Origin: Molossus alvarezi
Lineage: Eukaryota; Chordata; Mammalia; Chiroptera; Molossidae
NCBI GenBank assembly: GCA_037176705.1
Contig: CM073885.1
Span: forward strand, 159,454,290-159,518,289
DNA length: 64,000 nucleotides
Direction of reading: 5' to 3'
Under the pieces are notes generated by a model. The model made no database searches. It saw only the letters and a program-made list of their open reading frames with translations, and was not told the origin of the DNA. Made by a program: the position numbers and the translations under genes. Positions 12,319 through 24,428 of the stretch are shown one piece after another (position 1 is the first letter of the stretch; every line of letters starts with the position of its first letter).

Positions 12319-12963
12319 AATCATTGTCTGATTTATATTTCTATAGACTTACAGCCATAGGAACAGAACATTCATTTTGGATGTCGGTTCAGTTAGGTTT
12401 GAAGTGTAACAAGTGAGAAAACCTCATCTCTGCTCATATTCTGACTGCTCTCCATAGAGGAGAACAGTAAGCTTTTGTCGACCTGTCCAATGGATAAAAC
12501 ATTAAAGCGTTAATACTGAGAAAACAAATACATTAGAAAATAAGCCTCTCTCATGTATGTTCAGACATTTCATATTTTATTAATTACCTCTATCAAGGGA
12601 TGACTGGAAGTAGTGCAATTTACTCCAATTTTATATTATTTAAGAACTTGGCAAGTGACAGGAGTATGGTCACATAGCAAAGGACTGCTCCCCAGTTTCC
12701 TTTCCCACTTTATTGAACTCACCCCATGTGAAATGTTCCCTTCTGTTCTGCTAAGGTCAGGGGTGCAGAGCGTCGCAGGGCTGCAGCCCCAGCGGGGAGA
12801 GCACTGTCTGAGGTTGTCCAGTGCTCAGTCAGAGGTCATACGGTAAAGTGGTTTAGTCCACCGAGACAGTGATCTGTAGTCTTTCTGCCTTCCACAGTTT
12901 AAATATGCATCCAGCTCTGTCATGGTGACAGTTTCTCACCCCAGTAAGATTAAGGTGAACAGA

Positions 12964-13011
12964 GCCCTGGCCGGTTTGGCTCAGTGGTTAAAGTGTTGGC
13001 CTGCGGTCTAG
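12964..13011 (+). mobile_element. Tailless Ves head (48 nt) with 17-bp duplication
   Basis: Only the first 48 nt of a Ves SINE are present (gccctggccggtttggctca through ctgcggtctag), covering the box A region. It is flanked by a perfect direct repeat agattaaggtgaacaga at 12947-12963 and 13012-13028. The body, pyrimidine tract and tail are absent, so this looks like retroposition of an RNA that ended near the anticodon-like loop. Confidence 0.88.
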
Positions 13012-13028
13012 AGATTAAGGTGAACAGA

Positions 13029-13644
13029 ATCATGCACTGTGCTGTTTGACATTAGTCCCCTGCACTGCGGGATGAGGGGGGGTTTCCCTTATCGAACCTG
13101 GCACACTCATTTATTTATTAGAGATGAATCCTTGTTACCTCAGGAGTTTTCCCTCAGAGATAACAGTAGTGGCTCTCAGTGGATCCACTTGTTGCCGTGG
13201 TGATGTGCCCACTCCTTTTGTTGGCACATATCTACGTCTATAAGCCCCTTTCTGTTATGGTGAAATGTCTGCGAGTTCTTCAGAGCTAAGAAGCAGCACA
13301 TCATTTCTTTCATCTGAGCCTTGACTTGGGGTCTTGTGAGTGAGTGGGGAGCATGATCTGTAGCTGAAGAATGAGCCCCAGTCAGCAGCACCAGTGCACA
13401 GGATATGTGATCCCCCCTCCCCCCTCCTTGTGGTCCCCAAAGCAAAGGGCTGGGATGCAGAAAAAACCACATCAGCTGTCCCTGTTTGCCTGTTTAAAGG
13501 TTAGGGTATTAGTAAAGCTGGGTAGCTTTTATTTGTTTCAAAACAAATCTTAGAGCCTTCCTAGTAGCTGAGAATGGTAATTTGAAGATTGCCAAGTCAA
13601 CTAAAATTGTCCTGTGCTGGTTTTCTCTTTTTCATCTTCCCCAG
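13029..13644. other. Intron, nothing recognised
   Basis: Moderate GC, no recognisable repeat. Overlapping short open frames on both strands show no family resemblance. Confidence 0.5.
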
Positions 13645-13807
13645 GAATGAGTTGGAAAGTCAATATATATATCTACTCCAGTTTAATCTTTATGTCTCTG
13701 CCAGTGTCTATGCCAAATACTATTTTGACCTTCAGACCTTAGCAGGTGACCACGGACTGCCTATTGTATTTGCTCCTCTTCGAAAAGAAAGAGCACAGAA
13801 GCTGGAG
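13645..13807 (+). pseudogene. CCNY-like: Cyclin Y-like exon E (163 nt)
   Basis: Acceptor atcttccccag, donor gtgagg. Fully open. Motifs are [36 protein letters not shown] and RKERAQKLE. The family has [20 protein letters not shown], making this the best-conserved exon of the locus. Confidence 0.92.
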
Positions 13808-14956
13808 GTGAGGCTGTGGGATCACAAAGTGGGCTTCTCTGCCAGACACCGAAACCACATCTGTGGCTCAGTCATGTTATGTAGTGATTAGGGAAATGCA
13901 AAGCTCTTTAAACTAACACATTGAAGAAAGCTTACTAACTCTCTCCATTGTATTTCTGGTATCTTTTATGGTTTATATAAGAACCCCACATGTTGTGACC
14001 ATGATTCAGAATATTTTAATTAAAATTTAATCTTTAATGGTTTTTTTAACTCTGTTTTTTTTCCTAACCATACATGAATGATTTCTTATAAATGTATCAC
14101 TAATCATATCTACAAACATAATCTACTTACTTTTCTTAACCAAGTTTATAAATTCATGTCTTTTCTGTATATATCACAGTTCAGTCCCCCAAGTTTATTT
14201 GACAAAGCTCACCTGAGAGACCTATACTTAGATTGTTTGATACATGTTCCAAATACCTGGTGTAGAAAGTACATGTTTTTAATGAAAATTGTCATGGAAC
14301 AAAGTAATATTTATGGCTTCTGACTTTTGGTGAGTGTACAACAAAATTATTCACAACTGAAATGGACATTTTTTAAATGGACACTTTCTGTGGTACTTTG
14401 ATGGTACTTTAGAATAAGGTATGTTTGTACCTTAATTAACATGCAAGTGAAATAATACCTCATGGTGGGTGCTTCCATCTTTAGACCTTTCCTACCATTC
14501 AATAAAGTCTAACACATGCCTGCCTCTTTAAAATGTGTTTAGTGTATGTAATAACTAATAAACATTGGATGGAATTTCAGTAGCTGAGTAAACACTGTTT
14601 CTGCCCAAGTGCATGTTTATTATATTTAAGGAACCAAGTGTACAGGCAACAGAGGATGTTGTTGTTAGGGCCCTATCATGCCTTTGACACCATTGAGAAA
14701 ACCCAAACTTTAAAAAATTCTGAGTTCCCCTTTGCTCTGGCCATCTGATCATAGTCCCTGAAAGAGTTACCTTAGTCATTCAGCATAAAGTAGAATCCCA
14801 AGGCCCTAGAAGTGTAGCCCACAGCTCTTCCAAGGGGTGGTAGCTATACTCTATATCCAGAGGTGGGGCCAGGGCTTCTCAGTGATGCTGTCTGTGTTAA
14901 GGCTGGAAGTCTCTCATTTCTAACATACACATGCTCTATTTGATTTCTTCTCCTAG
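13808..14956. other. Intron between cyclin Y-like exons E and F
   Basis: AT-rich, with no repeat or exon recognised. Confidence 0.5.
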
Positions 14957-15067
14957 GCCATTTCCAGATATTGCGAAAACCCAAACCTGTGCAGGGTGGC
15001 CATAAAAAAATTTAGCAGCTGTGGTAATTTTACTGATATGCAGCATGCCAATGCCATCTTATCTTAA
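14957..15067 (+). pseudogene. CCNY-like: Cyclin Y-like terminal exon F with natural stop
   Basis: Acceptor cttctcctag. It encodes 36 residues, AISRYCENPNLCRVAIKKFS through MQHANAILS, then TAA at 15065-15067. This matches the end of cyclin Y, which also terminates in NAILS, although two or three residues are missing after the CE pair. No canonical AATAAA was seen directly downstream. Confidence 0.9.
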
Positions 15068-15730
15068 AGGAGAAATGTGCCACAATGAGACTCATCTATG
15101 ACTGGAGAAATATCACCGCTCCTGCTCAAAACCCAGCTAAGTTATTTCCTTTTAAGGGAGAAATCAGGGGTATCAGCATGATTAGCTTCCCGTCAACAAA
15201 AGCAAGGAGTGTTGAAATATAATTTTATCTATTCCAGCAAGTTTAATAGTTCCTCTTAAAAAAGAAATGAAAGTTGTTAAACATCACGAGGAACTTTTCT
15301 AGCCTAAGCTTAATTCATAAGCCTTGGTATTTTTTATTTCCCTTTTGATTATTTTAATTACTAGAGGGAATTACATGTGTTTATTTTTGCTTTTATTTTT
15401 AAAGAAAAAGAAAAGGTATTTCTTAAACTCTTAAAAAAGTTCTAGTTAACTTCCTACCTGACATTCTGTTTTGAGCTTTGGTACTCTCATATAGAAAGTT
15501 TAAGTTACCTATTCCTATATACTGTAGTTTCAAATGCTTTAATGTTTACCTCAATACTGGGGGGAAATGGGATTTTTTTTTTTTTTTTTTTTTGATGTTA
15601 GAAAATTTCTTAAATACTTTTTATTGCTTCCTGGAGCAAATGGGGCACTTTTTTTCATTATGCATTGTTTTCTTTTCTCCTGAACTTTTTGGACAGTGTT
15701 ACTGTATATAAATTATTTAAAGTAATTTTA
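15068..15730. other. Downstream flank with a poly-T run
   Basis: AT-rich sequence with a T run at about 15570-15593. Any 3' UTR of the cyclin Y-like gene would lie here, but no poly(A) site is evident. Confidence 0.4.
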
Positions 15731-15966
15731 CCCATGGCCGGTTTGGCTCAGCATTACTACATCAGTCCATGGAACAAAGGGCCCCAGGTTCAATTTCTGT
15801 CAAGGTCACTTACCTTTTTTTCAGTTCAATCCCCAGCCCTGGTTGGGGTCATGCAGGAGGCAAGCAATGGATGTGTCTCTCTCACATCAATATTTCTCTC
15901 TCTCCCTTTTTTTCCCTTCCACTCTATCTAAAAATGGAATAATATCCTAGAGTGAGTATTAAAAAA
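15731..15966 (+). mobile_element. Ves SINE, sense
   Basis: Starts catggccggtttggctca, has box B-like ggttcaatttc and ends cctagagtgagtattaaaaa. Related flanks (agtaatttta on the left, aataatttta on the right) may be a diverged target-site duplication. Confidence 0.85.
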
Positions 15967-16018
15967 ATAAAATAATTTTAATTATAGTTTTTCAGACATT
16001 GAAGATTTCTTTTTCTTA

Positions 16019-16206
16019 AATTGATGTTATACAGAGAAAGAGAGAGAAAGAGGGAAACATCTATCGGTTACCTTTCATCTCCCATAGGGGCCCTGAGACC
16101 CTGTATCAAAACTAAAACCTGGGTATGTGCCTTGACTGGGAACAGAACCCATGACCCTTGTGTATATTGGGAGATGCTCCAAGCAACTAAGCCACCCAGC
16201 CAGGGA
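16019..16206 (-). mobile_element. Ves-type SINE, second subfamily, antisense
   Basis: From a short purine-rich tract (gagaaagagagagaaagag) to taagccacccagccaggg. The 3' tail is shortened. Confidence 0.75.
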
Positions 16207-16990
16207 AAAGATTTTTATTTTAAAAAATTAAAGAATGTCTATTCTCATTATAAAAATCTTATATTCTCTGAAAAGTCTTTGAAAATTCGTATGTAGTTGG
16301 CTTAAGAACTTCCAGAATATGACCTGGTAAAATGGAGATTTCTGGTGGTGCAGAAGCTACATAAAAAGACTTGCTTTTCTGTTTTTCTTTTCAGGAATTA
16401 TCTTGCTAGCAGGTGGATTTTGGTAGTTGATAGGTCTGAGTTCTTATATAGAATAAGTGACTTATTCTCCTCTAATGCATTCCATTAACTCTGATGTCTA
16501 GAAATTGTTTTTAAAGAAATAAGGCAACTGAATTCTAGAAAGTAAATTTGGACTGACTGTGATATACACCTTGCTTTCCCTATAGGACCGTTTATGACGC
16601 ACTGTTGCCTCCTTGAACTAAAACGTGTCTGCGATGTCAGTGTTTTCTCTGTTACCTCTGCAGTTACAGCGGCACATCCTGATAGCACTTTCCCAAGGAA
16701 GCATTTTAAAATTTAAACAGGTCAATGGTGTTTATTTTTCAGGTTTTTTAGGCATAACATTTCAAATAAATTACATTTTTAGAGTTCATAATACAGTTGA
16801 AGGAAATGCGTAGAAAATATTCACAAGGATGATAGTCAAAAAGGTCATTAAGATTGGTTTTAAATATTTTCCAGGTTTTATTGGGTTGCATGGAAGCATG
16901 TTTAATAGTTTCATTAAGGTTACCAAAATTTAGGCTGGGATAGTTGAACTAAAATTTGTTTTTGGTTTCTTTTTTGGTTTTTGTTTAAAA
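16207..16990. other. Intergenic, nothing recognised
   Basis: AT-rich, no repeat or exon recognised. Confidence 0.5.
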
Positions 16991-17200
16991 TATTTTTTTT
17001 CTTTATTGATTTTAGAGAGAGAGAAAGGGAAAGGGAGATACAGACAGAATCATCAAGAGAAACATCAATTAGCCACCTCCTGCATGCCCTCCCACTGGGG
17101 ATTTGGCCCACAACTTGTGCAGGTGCCCTGATCAGCAATTGAACTGGCGACCTTTTGGTGCATGGGTCAGTGCTTAACCACTGAGCCACACTGGCCAGGC
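16991..17200 (-). mobile_element. Ves-type SINE, second subfamily, antisense
   Basis: From tattttttttctttattgat to gagccacactggccaggc. Near full length. Confidence 0.87.
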
Positions 17201-17244
17201 AGTCTGCTGTTTACTGCTGTGTGCACTTGAGAGGATTCTTTTCT

Positions 17245-17370
17245 GTGCCTCAGTTTCCTCTCCTGTGAAAGGAGCACTAACAGGGTTGTTATGAGGACTA
17301 AGTGAGGTCGAACCTGTAGAGCATCTGGAAAGGGGCCTGACACTTAGAAAAGTGCTAAACAAACATTGCC
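17245..17370 (+). mobile_element. MIR SINE, sense
   Basis: Typical MIR 3' half: gtgcctcagtttcctctcct, agggttgttatgaggact and a degraded acttagaaaagtgctaaaca. The Ves copy at 16991-17200 interrupts or abuts its left side. Confidence 0.8.
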
Positions 17371-18569
17371 CTTGATTTAAATGCTTTCTTTGATTTACTT
17401 TAATTTTTTAAACTTTATACTTGTATGGATTAATAAACATAAACTAAATAAGTTACTGAAAACTTCTCAACAGTTCTATGAATTAATGAGGAAACAAAGC
17501 TGTTGTTGAATCCATGTGGTTTCAGAGTCTCTGCCTTTGTATTCATATTTGTCTCATAATTAAGCAGTAAATCTAAAGATTTTTATATTACACAGAGGAA
17601 GGTTAAGTATAATGATTTTACCTGGATGTATGGATTGAAAGATTATTTAAAAGTGCAGGACATACTATAATGTGTGAAGTACTATGATTGCCAATCAGTT
17701 CTCATATTTTATAAACTATCCCGGCATGAGTAAACTGAAAAGAAGTGTTTATTATTTAATCACCCTGCTATACTCTCAGTGTTAGGTCCACTTAGTTATA
17801 ATTGGGGTAAGTAGATGTTAAAATATAAGTTTGTAGTATAGTAAAGTTGAAAATAAACAGGATTTTAAGGAAGAAGGAAAGAGGACAGTGTTTTATTGCT
17901 TGAAAGTGTTTACCGCCTGCTGTGTGTATCTGGTGTCATTTATTTGCCCTGTGTGGTGCTGAAAAGTGTCTTTCATGCACAGCTGCCTTGGCTGCGGAAG
18001 AGCTTGGCTTTGAGCAATTTCATGCATTAATTCAGTAAGTGATATAGGAACATTTAAAATACTTCCATTGTGGACAGATTGCCATTTTAAATCTGTTCAT
18101 ACTGAAAAAAGGTACTTAGATATATGCCTGAGAATTACTTTATTTTCAAATTAAAAAAAATAATTTGTAAATATGTACCTAAATTATTCAAATTTCCCAA
18201 TTAACTATCAAAATACTTTGTGTCACATTAAAAGCTTTTTCATCATTACAGTGAAAAATAATATTAGCTTAATGTTTCCCTGTCCTAAGTGAGTATAAAG
18301 GTTTCTAGTAGAATAAATATTTGAATTATTATTTGTTTGTCAAAATATGCTTTCTATTATTTTCATTAAAGGGCCATGTTTCCATTAGAGCACGTAATCT
18401 GTTTTTTTCAAAATAAATGGTAAGAATAACTATGGTAATAGAATTTTAGGTAGTATTTGATTTGGAATAGAAATTTCTTTTAAAAGGACTCATAAATGTA
18501 TAACTTACCCTTGGTTTTCAGATATTTGTTAAATAATTTTCAGGCTTTATATAGTCACATTTTGTTTGT
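17371..18569. other. AT-rich intergenic, nothing recognised
   Basis: No coding similarity and no repeat I can name. Confidence 0.5.
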
Positions 18570-18791
18570 TTGTTTTTTCTGTTAATTTCAACCAAGAATA
18601 TTTTTCTACTGCTTTTTTACATACAGTGGAAGGGAAGAAGAGAGAGATCAATTGACTTCTTCCTGCAGGATCCTGAACAGTGCTGGGGGTGGAACAGGCA
18701 ACCCAGGTATGTGCCCTTGACAGGGGATTGAACCTGCATCCCTTCAGTGTGAGGACTGATGCTCTAACCACTGACCCACACCAGTCAGGGC
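18570..18791 (-). mobile_element. Ves SINE, antisense, diverged
   Basis: Degraded 3' region (caaccaagaatatttttct), then a recognisable body and head ending tgacccacaccagtcagggct. Confidence 0.75.
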
Positions 18792-18870
18792 TGGGAGTCT
18801 TCTTTTTCTGGGTAAATCTAGCTAAAGGTTTCTTTGTTCCCTTTATTATTATTGTTTTTATTATTATTAT

Positions 18871-19127
18871 TTTTTAATCCTCACCTGAGGTTATTTTTTC
18901 ACTTATTTTCAGACAGAGGGAGGGAGGAAGGAAGGGAAGGAGAGAGATGGGGAGAGAGTGAAACATTGATGTGAGAGACACACATTCATTGGTTGTCTTC
19001 CATACAACCCCTACCAGGGCCAGGGACTGAATCCCAACTGAGGTACGTGCCCTTGAGCAGAATTGAACCTGCTACTCTTTGGCCAGTGGGCTGATGCTCT
19101 AACTGCTGAGCCAAACTGGCCAGGGCT
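18871..19127 (-). mobile_element. Ves SINE, antisense
   Basis: From tttttaatcctcacctgagg to gagccaaactggccagggct. Near full length, following a short ATT repeat. Confidence 0.88.
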
Positions 19128-19139
19128 TGTTACATTTTT

Positions 19140-21420
19140 TTTTAAAAGAACAGGTTTTCATTTCATTGCTTTTTCTATTATCTATTTAGTCTCCTTGCAT
19201 TTATTTCTGTTCTGAAATGTGTTTTTTTCTTTCTTCTACCAATTTGAGGATTTATTTGTTCTTGTTCTAGTTCCTTGACATAAATAATCTAATTATGCAG
19301 CTCTAATAGAGATTTTGAATTTGACTATATATTCACTTGACCAGTGAATTTTGTACTCTTATATGTTTCATGTTACTAATTAGTGTCCTGTTTTTCAGCT
19401 TACAGAATCCTCTTTAATATTTCCTATAGTGCAGGTCTATTTTTATAAATATTGTTGGATTTTGTCTGTCTTGAAAGTCCATATGCCACCTTTATTACTG
19501 AATGATAAGTTACCTGGGTAAAGACTTATTGGTTGACAGGTTTTTTTTTATTTTTATTTTGAATACTTTGATTATATGTATTACTATCTCTTCAGGCCTG
19601 TAAGGTTCCTGAGAAATCTTCTTGTAGCCTTATCAAGATTCCCTTGTATGTGATAATATTTTTCTCCTTCTGCTTATAAAATTCTCCATTTATCTTTGAT
19701 TTAAATATATATGTTTTTGTTGATTTTTCAGGAAGAGAGAGAGATAGAAGCATCTGAGTGAGAGAGAAACATTGATTGGCTGCCTTCCTGGGGATCAAGC
19801 TCATAACCCGGGCATGTACCCTGCCTGGGAATCAAACCAGGACCTCTCAGTCCAGGGGATAATGCTCATTCCATTAAACCACACCAGCCAGGCAGTTTGT
19901 CTTGATTTTTTAATAGTTTGATAATAATATGTCTTGGTGAAGATCTCTTCAGGTTGAATCTCTTTTGGGGATTTTTGAGTTTTCTGTACCTGTACATCCA
20001 TCTCTCTCTCCACATTTGGGAAGTTTCAACCATTATTGATTTAAGTAAATTTTGTGTTCCTTTTTCCCTTTCTTTTCATTCCAAGACTCCATAACACAAA
20101 AACGTTTATTCTCTGTGGAGCCCACAAGTCACATAGTTTGCACTTAGATTGCAGTCACCTCGTATAGCTTTTTTGGACTGGCTTCAGTGGCAAAACGCTA
20201 AATCTGGAGGTGGCTGCAAAGGTGCCAGCTGGGTGGCATGCAGCATCTGGTCTTGAGATGGCACAGTGCTATAGCCTTTGTGAAACTCCATTGGCTGAGT
20301 TTGACATTGGCTACACTGCAGGGTCTTCTGTCAGTGAATACGTCCTTGGTTCTGTGTGTAGCAGAGGCAGGTAGGGTTCTTGGGATCCTGAAAAGTGAAA
20401 GCTGCTGAGGCCTCTCTGTTCTCCCCTTTGCTCATGGGAGGATGTTCTAGCAGAGAGAATCCTTGGCTCCTGGCTTGGCACTCTACCACAGAGCAGTATC
20501 AGAAGTAGAATGAGGTACATAGGGAAGTACCACATTGCCTGAAACCTGGGGCACAGGTACACTTGCTGTGGCTTTGGTACTGATGTCTGGTGGTGCGTGT
20601 ATGTGCAGATCTCCCATGGAACTTGGACTTGAGTCTCAGAGCCTCATGTAGTGACTCTGGCCAGCATGCAGGGATGCAGCAGTGGCACAGGTTTTGAGAT
20701 GACAAGGTGCAGTGGTAGACTGGGGCCCAGGAGCAGGGTGCTGCAGCAGCACAGCCTGGGGATGGTGGTCAGAGTCTCATTTGTGGCTCCAGTGGGGCAG
20801 CCACAGGTCAGCAGCAGCAGGACCCCAGTTGTAGTCTGTAATAGTGGGACAAAGCCAAGATCTGGGGCCCTATGTGAGGCACAGAGCAGTGGCAGCTCTC
20901 ACACACATATGGTGAGGTGCTGTGGTGCCTTATCCTGGAGATCAGGGTGCATCAGTGACTGGGGCCCGTGAAACCAGGTGTTACTGCAGTGACAGCTTCA
21001 ACCTATGGGAGGAGATGAGGTGGGGAGGGAGAGGGGAGTGCTCTGGGCAGCTCCATCGTCTGGGATCAGCATTGGTGAAGACTATGGAGTCTTCTTAGCC
21101 AAGTCTGTCTCCTGTGCAGCAGAATACGTCTTGCTGGGGATCTTTTATTACCTTGTGGTAAACTTCCTGTGAGGGGACCTTTTGGGGTGCCAATGGACTC
21201 TTGACTAGAGATGGGGTGACACAGGTAATGTGCTTCCCATACTTCTTTATGCAGCCTTCCTTGATTTTTTTTAAACTCTACTGGGTTTTTGCTACTTCTT
21301 TGTAGTCCTCTTAACTGGTTTTCTTCAGCTTGTAGTTGTTTGTTTATTGCTTTGTTTCAGTGGGAGATAAGCCCTGGGGCCTCCTAGCCCTCCATGTTGC
21401 TGAGGTCACCCCAGAATATT
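19140..21420 (-). mobile_element. Old L1 5' half, antisense, with nested SINE
   Basis: 19140-20110 reads as the complement of an old L1 ORF2 start and ORF1 region (for example tgataagttacctgggtaaag and gagaaatcttcttgtagcc). About 20110-21420 is GC-richer and ends with ctccatgttgctgaggtcac, which suits an old L1 5' UTR but is less certain. A second-subfamily Ves is inserted at 19712-19893. All frames are broken. Confidence 0.6.
19712..19893 (-). mobile_element. Ves-type SINE, second subfamily, nested in old L1
   Basis: From tgttgatttttcaggaagag to taaaccacaccagccaggc. About 180 bp. Confidence 0.83.
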
Positions 21421-21541
21421 TTGGTAAAATGGATTGTGCTGAGAGGTTATGAAAGAATAATTTAAATCATCTTTATGATTCTCTTTTGAGCCTGAGTTTA
21501 GCTATTCTACCTACATACAAAGACACTTTTGAAAAGTATAC

Positions 21542-21546
<5 letters not shown>

Positions 21547-21578
<32 letters not shown>
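21547..21578. repeat. (CA)n microsatellite
   Basis: About 15 CA/AC units followed by aaacacatatt. Confidence 0.95.
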
Positions 21579-21581
<3 letters not shown>

Positions 21582-21889
21582 TATTACCATAATGTCCATT
21601 GTTAGCTAGGTTGCTTGAATGCCTTTGCATTTGTGTACTTGCCTAATTATAATATAACTACAGTATAATAGCTACATCACTGACTTTTGAAGTATAATTT
21701 TAAAACCTCATCATACCTCAAATTTCATTGTAAATTACCATGTAGAAATTTAAGTTGTTGGATCAGTGAAGTTCTTGTATACTCTTTTTGTACACAAGTA
21801 TCTTTATAAATACACTTTCTTTTATCTTGAAACTTTTTACTCTTGCAGATCTCTTCTTTTCTTGTCTGAAAATTTGAGGCATACAACTT

Positions 21890-22215
21890 CTAGGAATAGT
21901 CATGTGCCACTTAACAGTAGGGATGCATCTTGAAAACTGCATCATTAGGATATTTTTATTTTGTCCTTGGTCAGATATCACAGAGTGCACTTACGCAGCC
22001 TGAGCCAGGATAGCCTACTATGACAGTTGTATATGCTGTAATTTTATTTTATTCATTTACTTAAACTTTTTACATGACTGGCAGTGTTGTAGTTTTGTTT
22101 ATACAGCATCACCACAAACATGAGCAACATGTAGTTTTATGATGTTAGAAATAGGAATTTTTCAGCTTCTTTAAAATCTTATGGGAGCACCATCTTATAT
22201 GCTGTCTGTGTCTTT
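21890..22215 (+). mobile_element. DNA transposon relic
   Basis: Matches a remembered non-autonomous DNA transposon pattern: agtcatgtgccacttaaca, ggatgcatcttgaaaactgc, then cacagagtgcacttacgcag, and near the right end aatcttatgggagcaccat. I am unsure of the family name (a Tigger-type MITE is likely). Confidence 0.55.
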
Positions 22216-23074
22216 ATGGCAAATGCCAGTGTGTCTTTTCTTTTACAACTTAGTAGGAATATAAATTTAGGTTACCTAATTTTAGGTTTATAAATCTATT
22301 TTCTTATATATCAAATGACAGTCACTATACTGGCTGCCAGCACTCACTGGACTCAATTTGAGTAGCGAGAACTTGTCCTGGGTGTCCACAAAACACGGGC
22401 AGTGTTTGAACCAGGGCTCAGCACTGCTGCGGCGGGTGGGGGGGGGGGACACACTCACAGCTCAGCCTGTCCCTGCTGACTCATTCCCAGACCCCTGATG
22501 GGAGTCTGTCCCAATTTTTTTCTCCCTCCCAGGGAACAAATGCAGTGGGATTCGAAGGATCTGAAAATTTATTATTTTCTAAATAGTTCTGCTTAATCTT
22601 TACCTTTGTTTCTCACTCCTGATCTTTGCTTTCTTCATGCTTAAATCACATAGAATGAAATCAAGCTGAGAGTTTGTCCTGGATGGAGGCCCCAGCTTAG
22701 GGCATGATGCCCAGAGGCCAGAAGATTTTACTGGCCTCTACCTAGGAAGATCTGTCTGTTGATTCTCAGAAACCTCACATTGTGCTCCGAGGTAGCCAGA
22801 GGAATTCCTGCCAGACCCTGGCATGACTGCGAGTCACCCAGGGCAAGATGCAGGTGTGGTCTCCAAGAGCATTTTCTGACACAGCTTCATTCCTGGGCCA
22901 CTGGGGGTTCATGCAGGGTCAGGGTTAGGCAGTGGAGCTGCTGGGTTCTGAGTGCCTCTGGTCCCCAGCCGTAAGAAAGGCTGGCTCACCTTGGGACAGG
23001 GGTTGGGGCAGAAAGGACAAGTGTCTGCCTGCTGAGTACTCTCGAAGTGTGAGCCCTGGCTCTCCCTCCCACAG
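22216..23074. other. Flank upstream of the FRMD4A-like exons
   Basis: Includes a G run at 22437-22447 and GC-richer sequence. Earlier FRMD4A-type exons were not recognised here. Confidence 0.45.
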
Positions 23075-23302
23075 GACCTGAGCCAGAATGCCTGAAACAA
23101 GAGTTTGCCATTCAATCCCAGATTACGGAGGCTGCCCGCTACCTCACCAGTGACCCCTGTGTCAGCAAAAAACTGAAGAAACAATGGAAACCCTCTCATC
23201 TGAATTCACTGACGAAGATGCAGGAGCTGGAGAATGCAGTCAACAAGAACTGCATCAAGTCTGGGAAGAAACCCACCCAGAGGACCTCACTTATCATTGA
23301 CG
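23075..23302 (+). pseudogene. FRMD4A-like: FRMD4A-like exon 1 of fragment (228 nt, open)
   Basis: Acceptor ccctcccacag, donor gtcagt. It is open throughout in the frame that gives QEFAIQSQITEAARYLTSD, VSKKLKKQWKPSHLNSLTK, MQELENAVNKNCIKSGKKPT and QRTSLIID. This lies in the helical cytohesin-binding-like region of FRMD4 proteins. Non-conservative changes such as R-to-W and E-to-C suggest relaxed constraint. The N-terminal edge (PEPECL) is diverged. Confidence 0.88.
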
Positions 23303-23369
23303 GTCAGTGCTGAGCCCACTCCCCATGATGGGCTGCCCCCACTGCCCCGGGGAATGGGCACCAGTCCTG

Positions 23370-23470
23370 TTAGTGGGCCAGAGCCCAACTCCTGGCATGA
23401 CCTAAGCAAGCTACTTAACCACCCTGTACCTTCATTTTCTACCTATAAAGTGAAGCTAATAAGTCCTGAG
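23370..23470 (+). mobile_element. MIR-like fragment, sense
   Basis: Contains ggcatgacctaagcaagcta followed by cttaaccaccctgtacc and a degraded aaagtgaagctaataa, the MIR core order. Confidence 0.55.
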
Positions 23471-23939
23471 GCCCTCTGATAGCAATAAAGTGCACTCAGG
23501 GCCTTAGATGAAAGGGTTTTGCCAACCAGACTATTATTTTTACTGTTTATTGCCTCCCTAGGAGAGCCTGCAGCCATGAGCTAAATGCTCTCCCAGCCCT
23601 TCTGTGTGCTAAGCTCAGTTGACTGTGCCTGTTCAGCTGTCCTCAGGGCTGAGCCGCCTGTCCCAGTCTAGAGGGAAAGGTGGACATCTGGGCTGCCTGC
23701 AGCCAGCACCCCGTCACCTCTGTGCTCCTCTGTGTCGGGACCCAGATCTGAAGCTGAGCTGGGAGCACTGGGCTGCCCACTCTGACTGTCTGGAGCACTG
23801 AACCCAGGGAGGAGAGCTTAGGAGTTTGTGTGATTATATTTGGTAAACACTAGAAGGAAAGACCCCCCTCAAAATCCAACAACAAGTATCAAAACTATCA
23901 AGTTTCCATATGTTAAATCATTTTTTTCTAAATAAGCAA

Positions 23940-24046
23940 ATTGTTTGAAATATAGGTGGAGATACAGACATAGATAGGTGATATAGATATAGAGATAGAG
24001 ATAGAGAGATAAAGATAGAGATTTAGATAGATATGGATAAAGATTG
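23940..24046. repeat. Imperfect (GATA)n-like microsatellite
   Basis: Interrupted GATAGA/GATATA units: tagataggtgatatagatat, then agagatagagatagaga. Confidence 0.85.
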
Positions 24047-24084
24047 TTTCATCATGTTTTTATGTTTAAAAACCTTTTTCTCCA

Positions 24085-24300
24085 GGAAGACAAAGTAGAA
24101 TGGTGGCAACCAAGGGCTGGGGCTGGGCCAATGGGACCTGTGTTAATGGGAACAGAGTTGCCCTTTGGGAAGATGAAGAACTTCTGCTGATGGATGGTGG
24201 TGATGGTTGCACAACAATGTGAATGTACTTACAGCCACTGAGCTGTACAGAAAAATGGTTAAAATGGTAAATTTTATGTATATTTCACCACAATTTTGTA
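24085..24300 (+). mobile_element. Old L1 3' UTR end, sense
   Basis: Contains gtagaatggtggcaaccaag, ggatggtggtgatggttgca, caacaatgtgaatgtactta and aaaatggtaaattttatgta, a well-known 3'-end sequence of old mammalian L1s. The adjacent GATA array sits where its A-rich tail should be. Confidence 0.75.
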
Positions 24301-24304
24301 TCTA

Positions 24305-24339
24305 TTTAGAGAGATAGATGATAGGTAGATGGATGGATG

Positions 24340-24393
<54 letters not shown>

Positions 24394-24397
24394 AGAT

Positions 24398-24428
<31 letters not shown>

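Larger units (their letters stand above)
3401..15067 (+). pseudogene. CCNY-like: Cyclin Y-like gene, six 3' exons, one in-frame stop
   Basis: Cyclin Y proteins are membrane-tethered cyclins that activate CDK14/CDK16-type kinases. Six exons (3401-3436, 5902-5956, 6732-6848, 9973-10139, 13645-13807, 14957-15067) join in one frame with correct phases and GT/AG sites and end at TAA. Recognisable family motifs are [42 protein letters not shown] and a C-terminal NAILS. The fourth exon has TGA (10027-10029) where the family has Trp, and the family's conserved KVWDD reads KYLHD, which argues for loss of function. The retained introns exclude a processed copy. Upstream exons encoding the N-terminus are outside the window or lost. 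It could be a CCNYL-type paralogue or a unitary pseudogene. A recently lost function or an assembly error at one base are alternatives. Confidence 0.88.
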
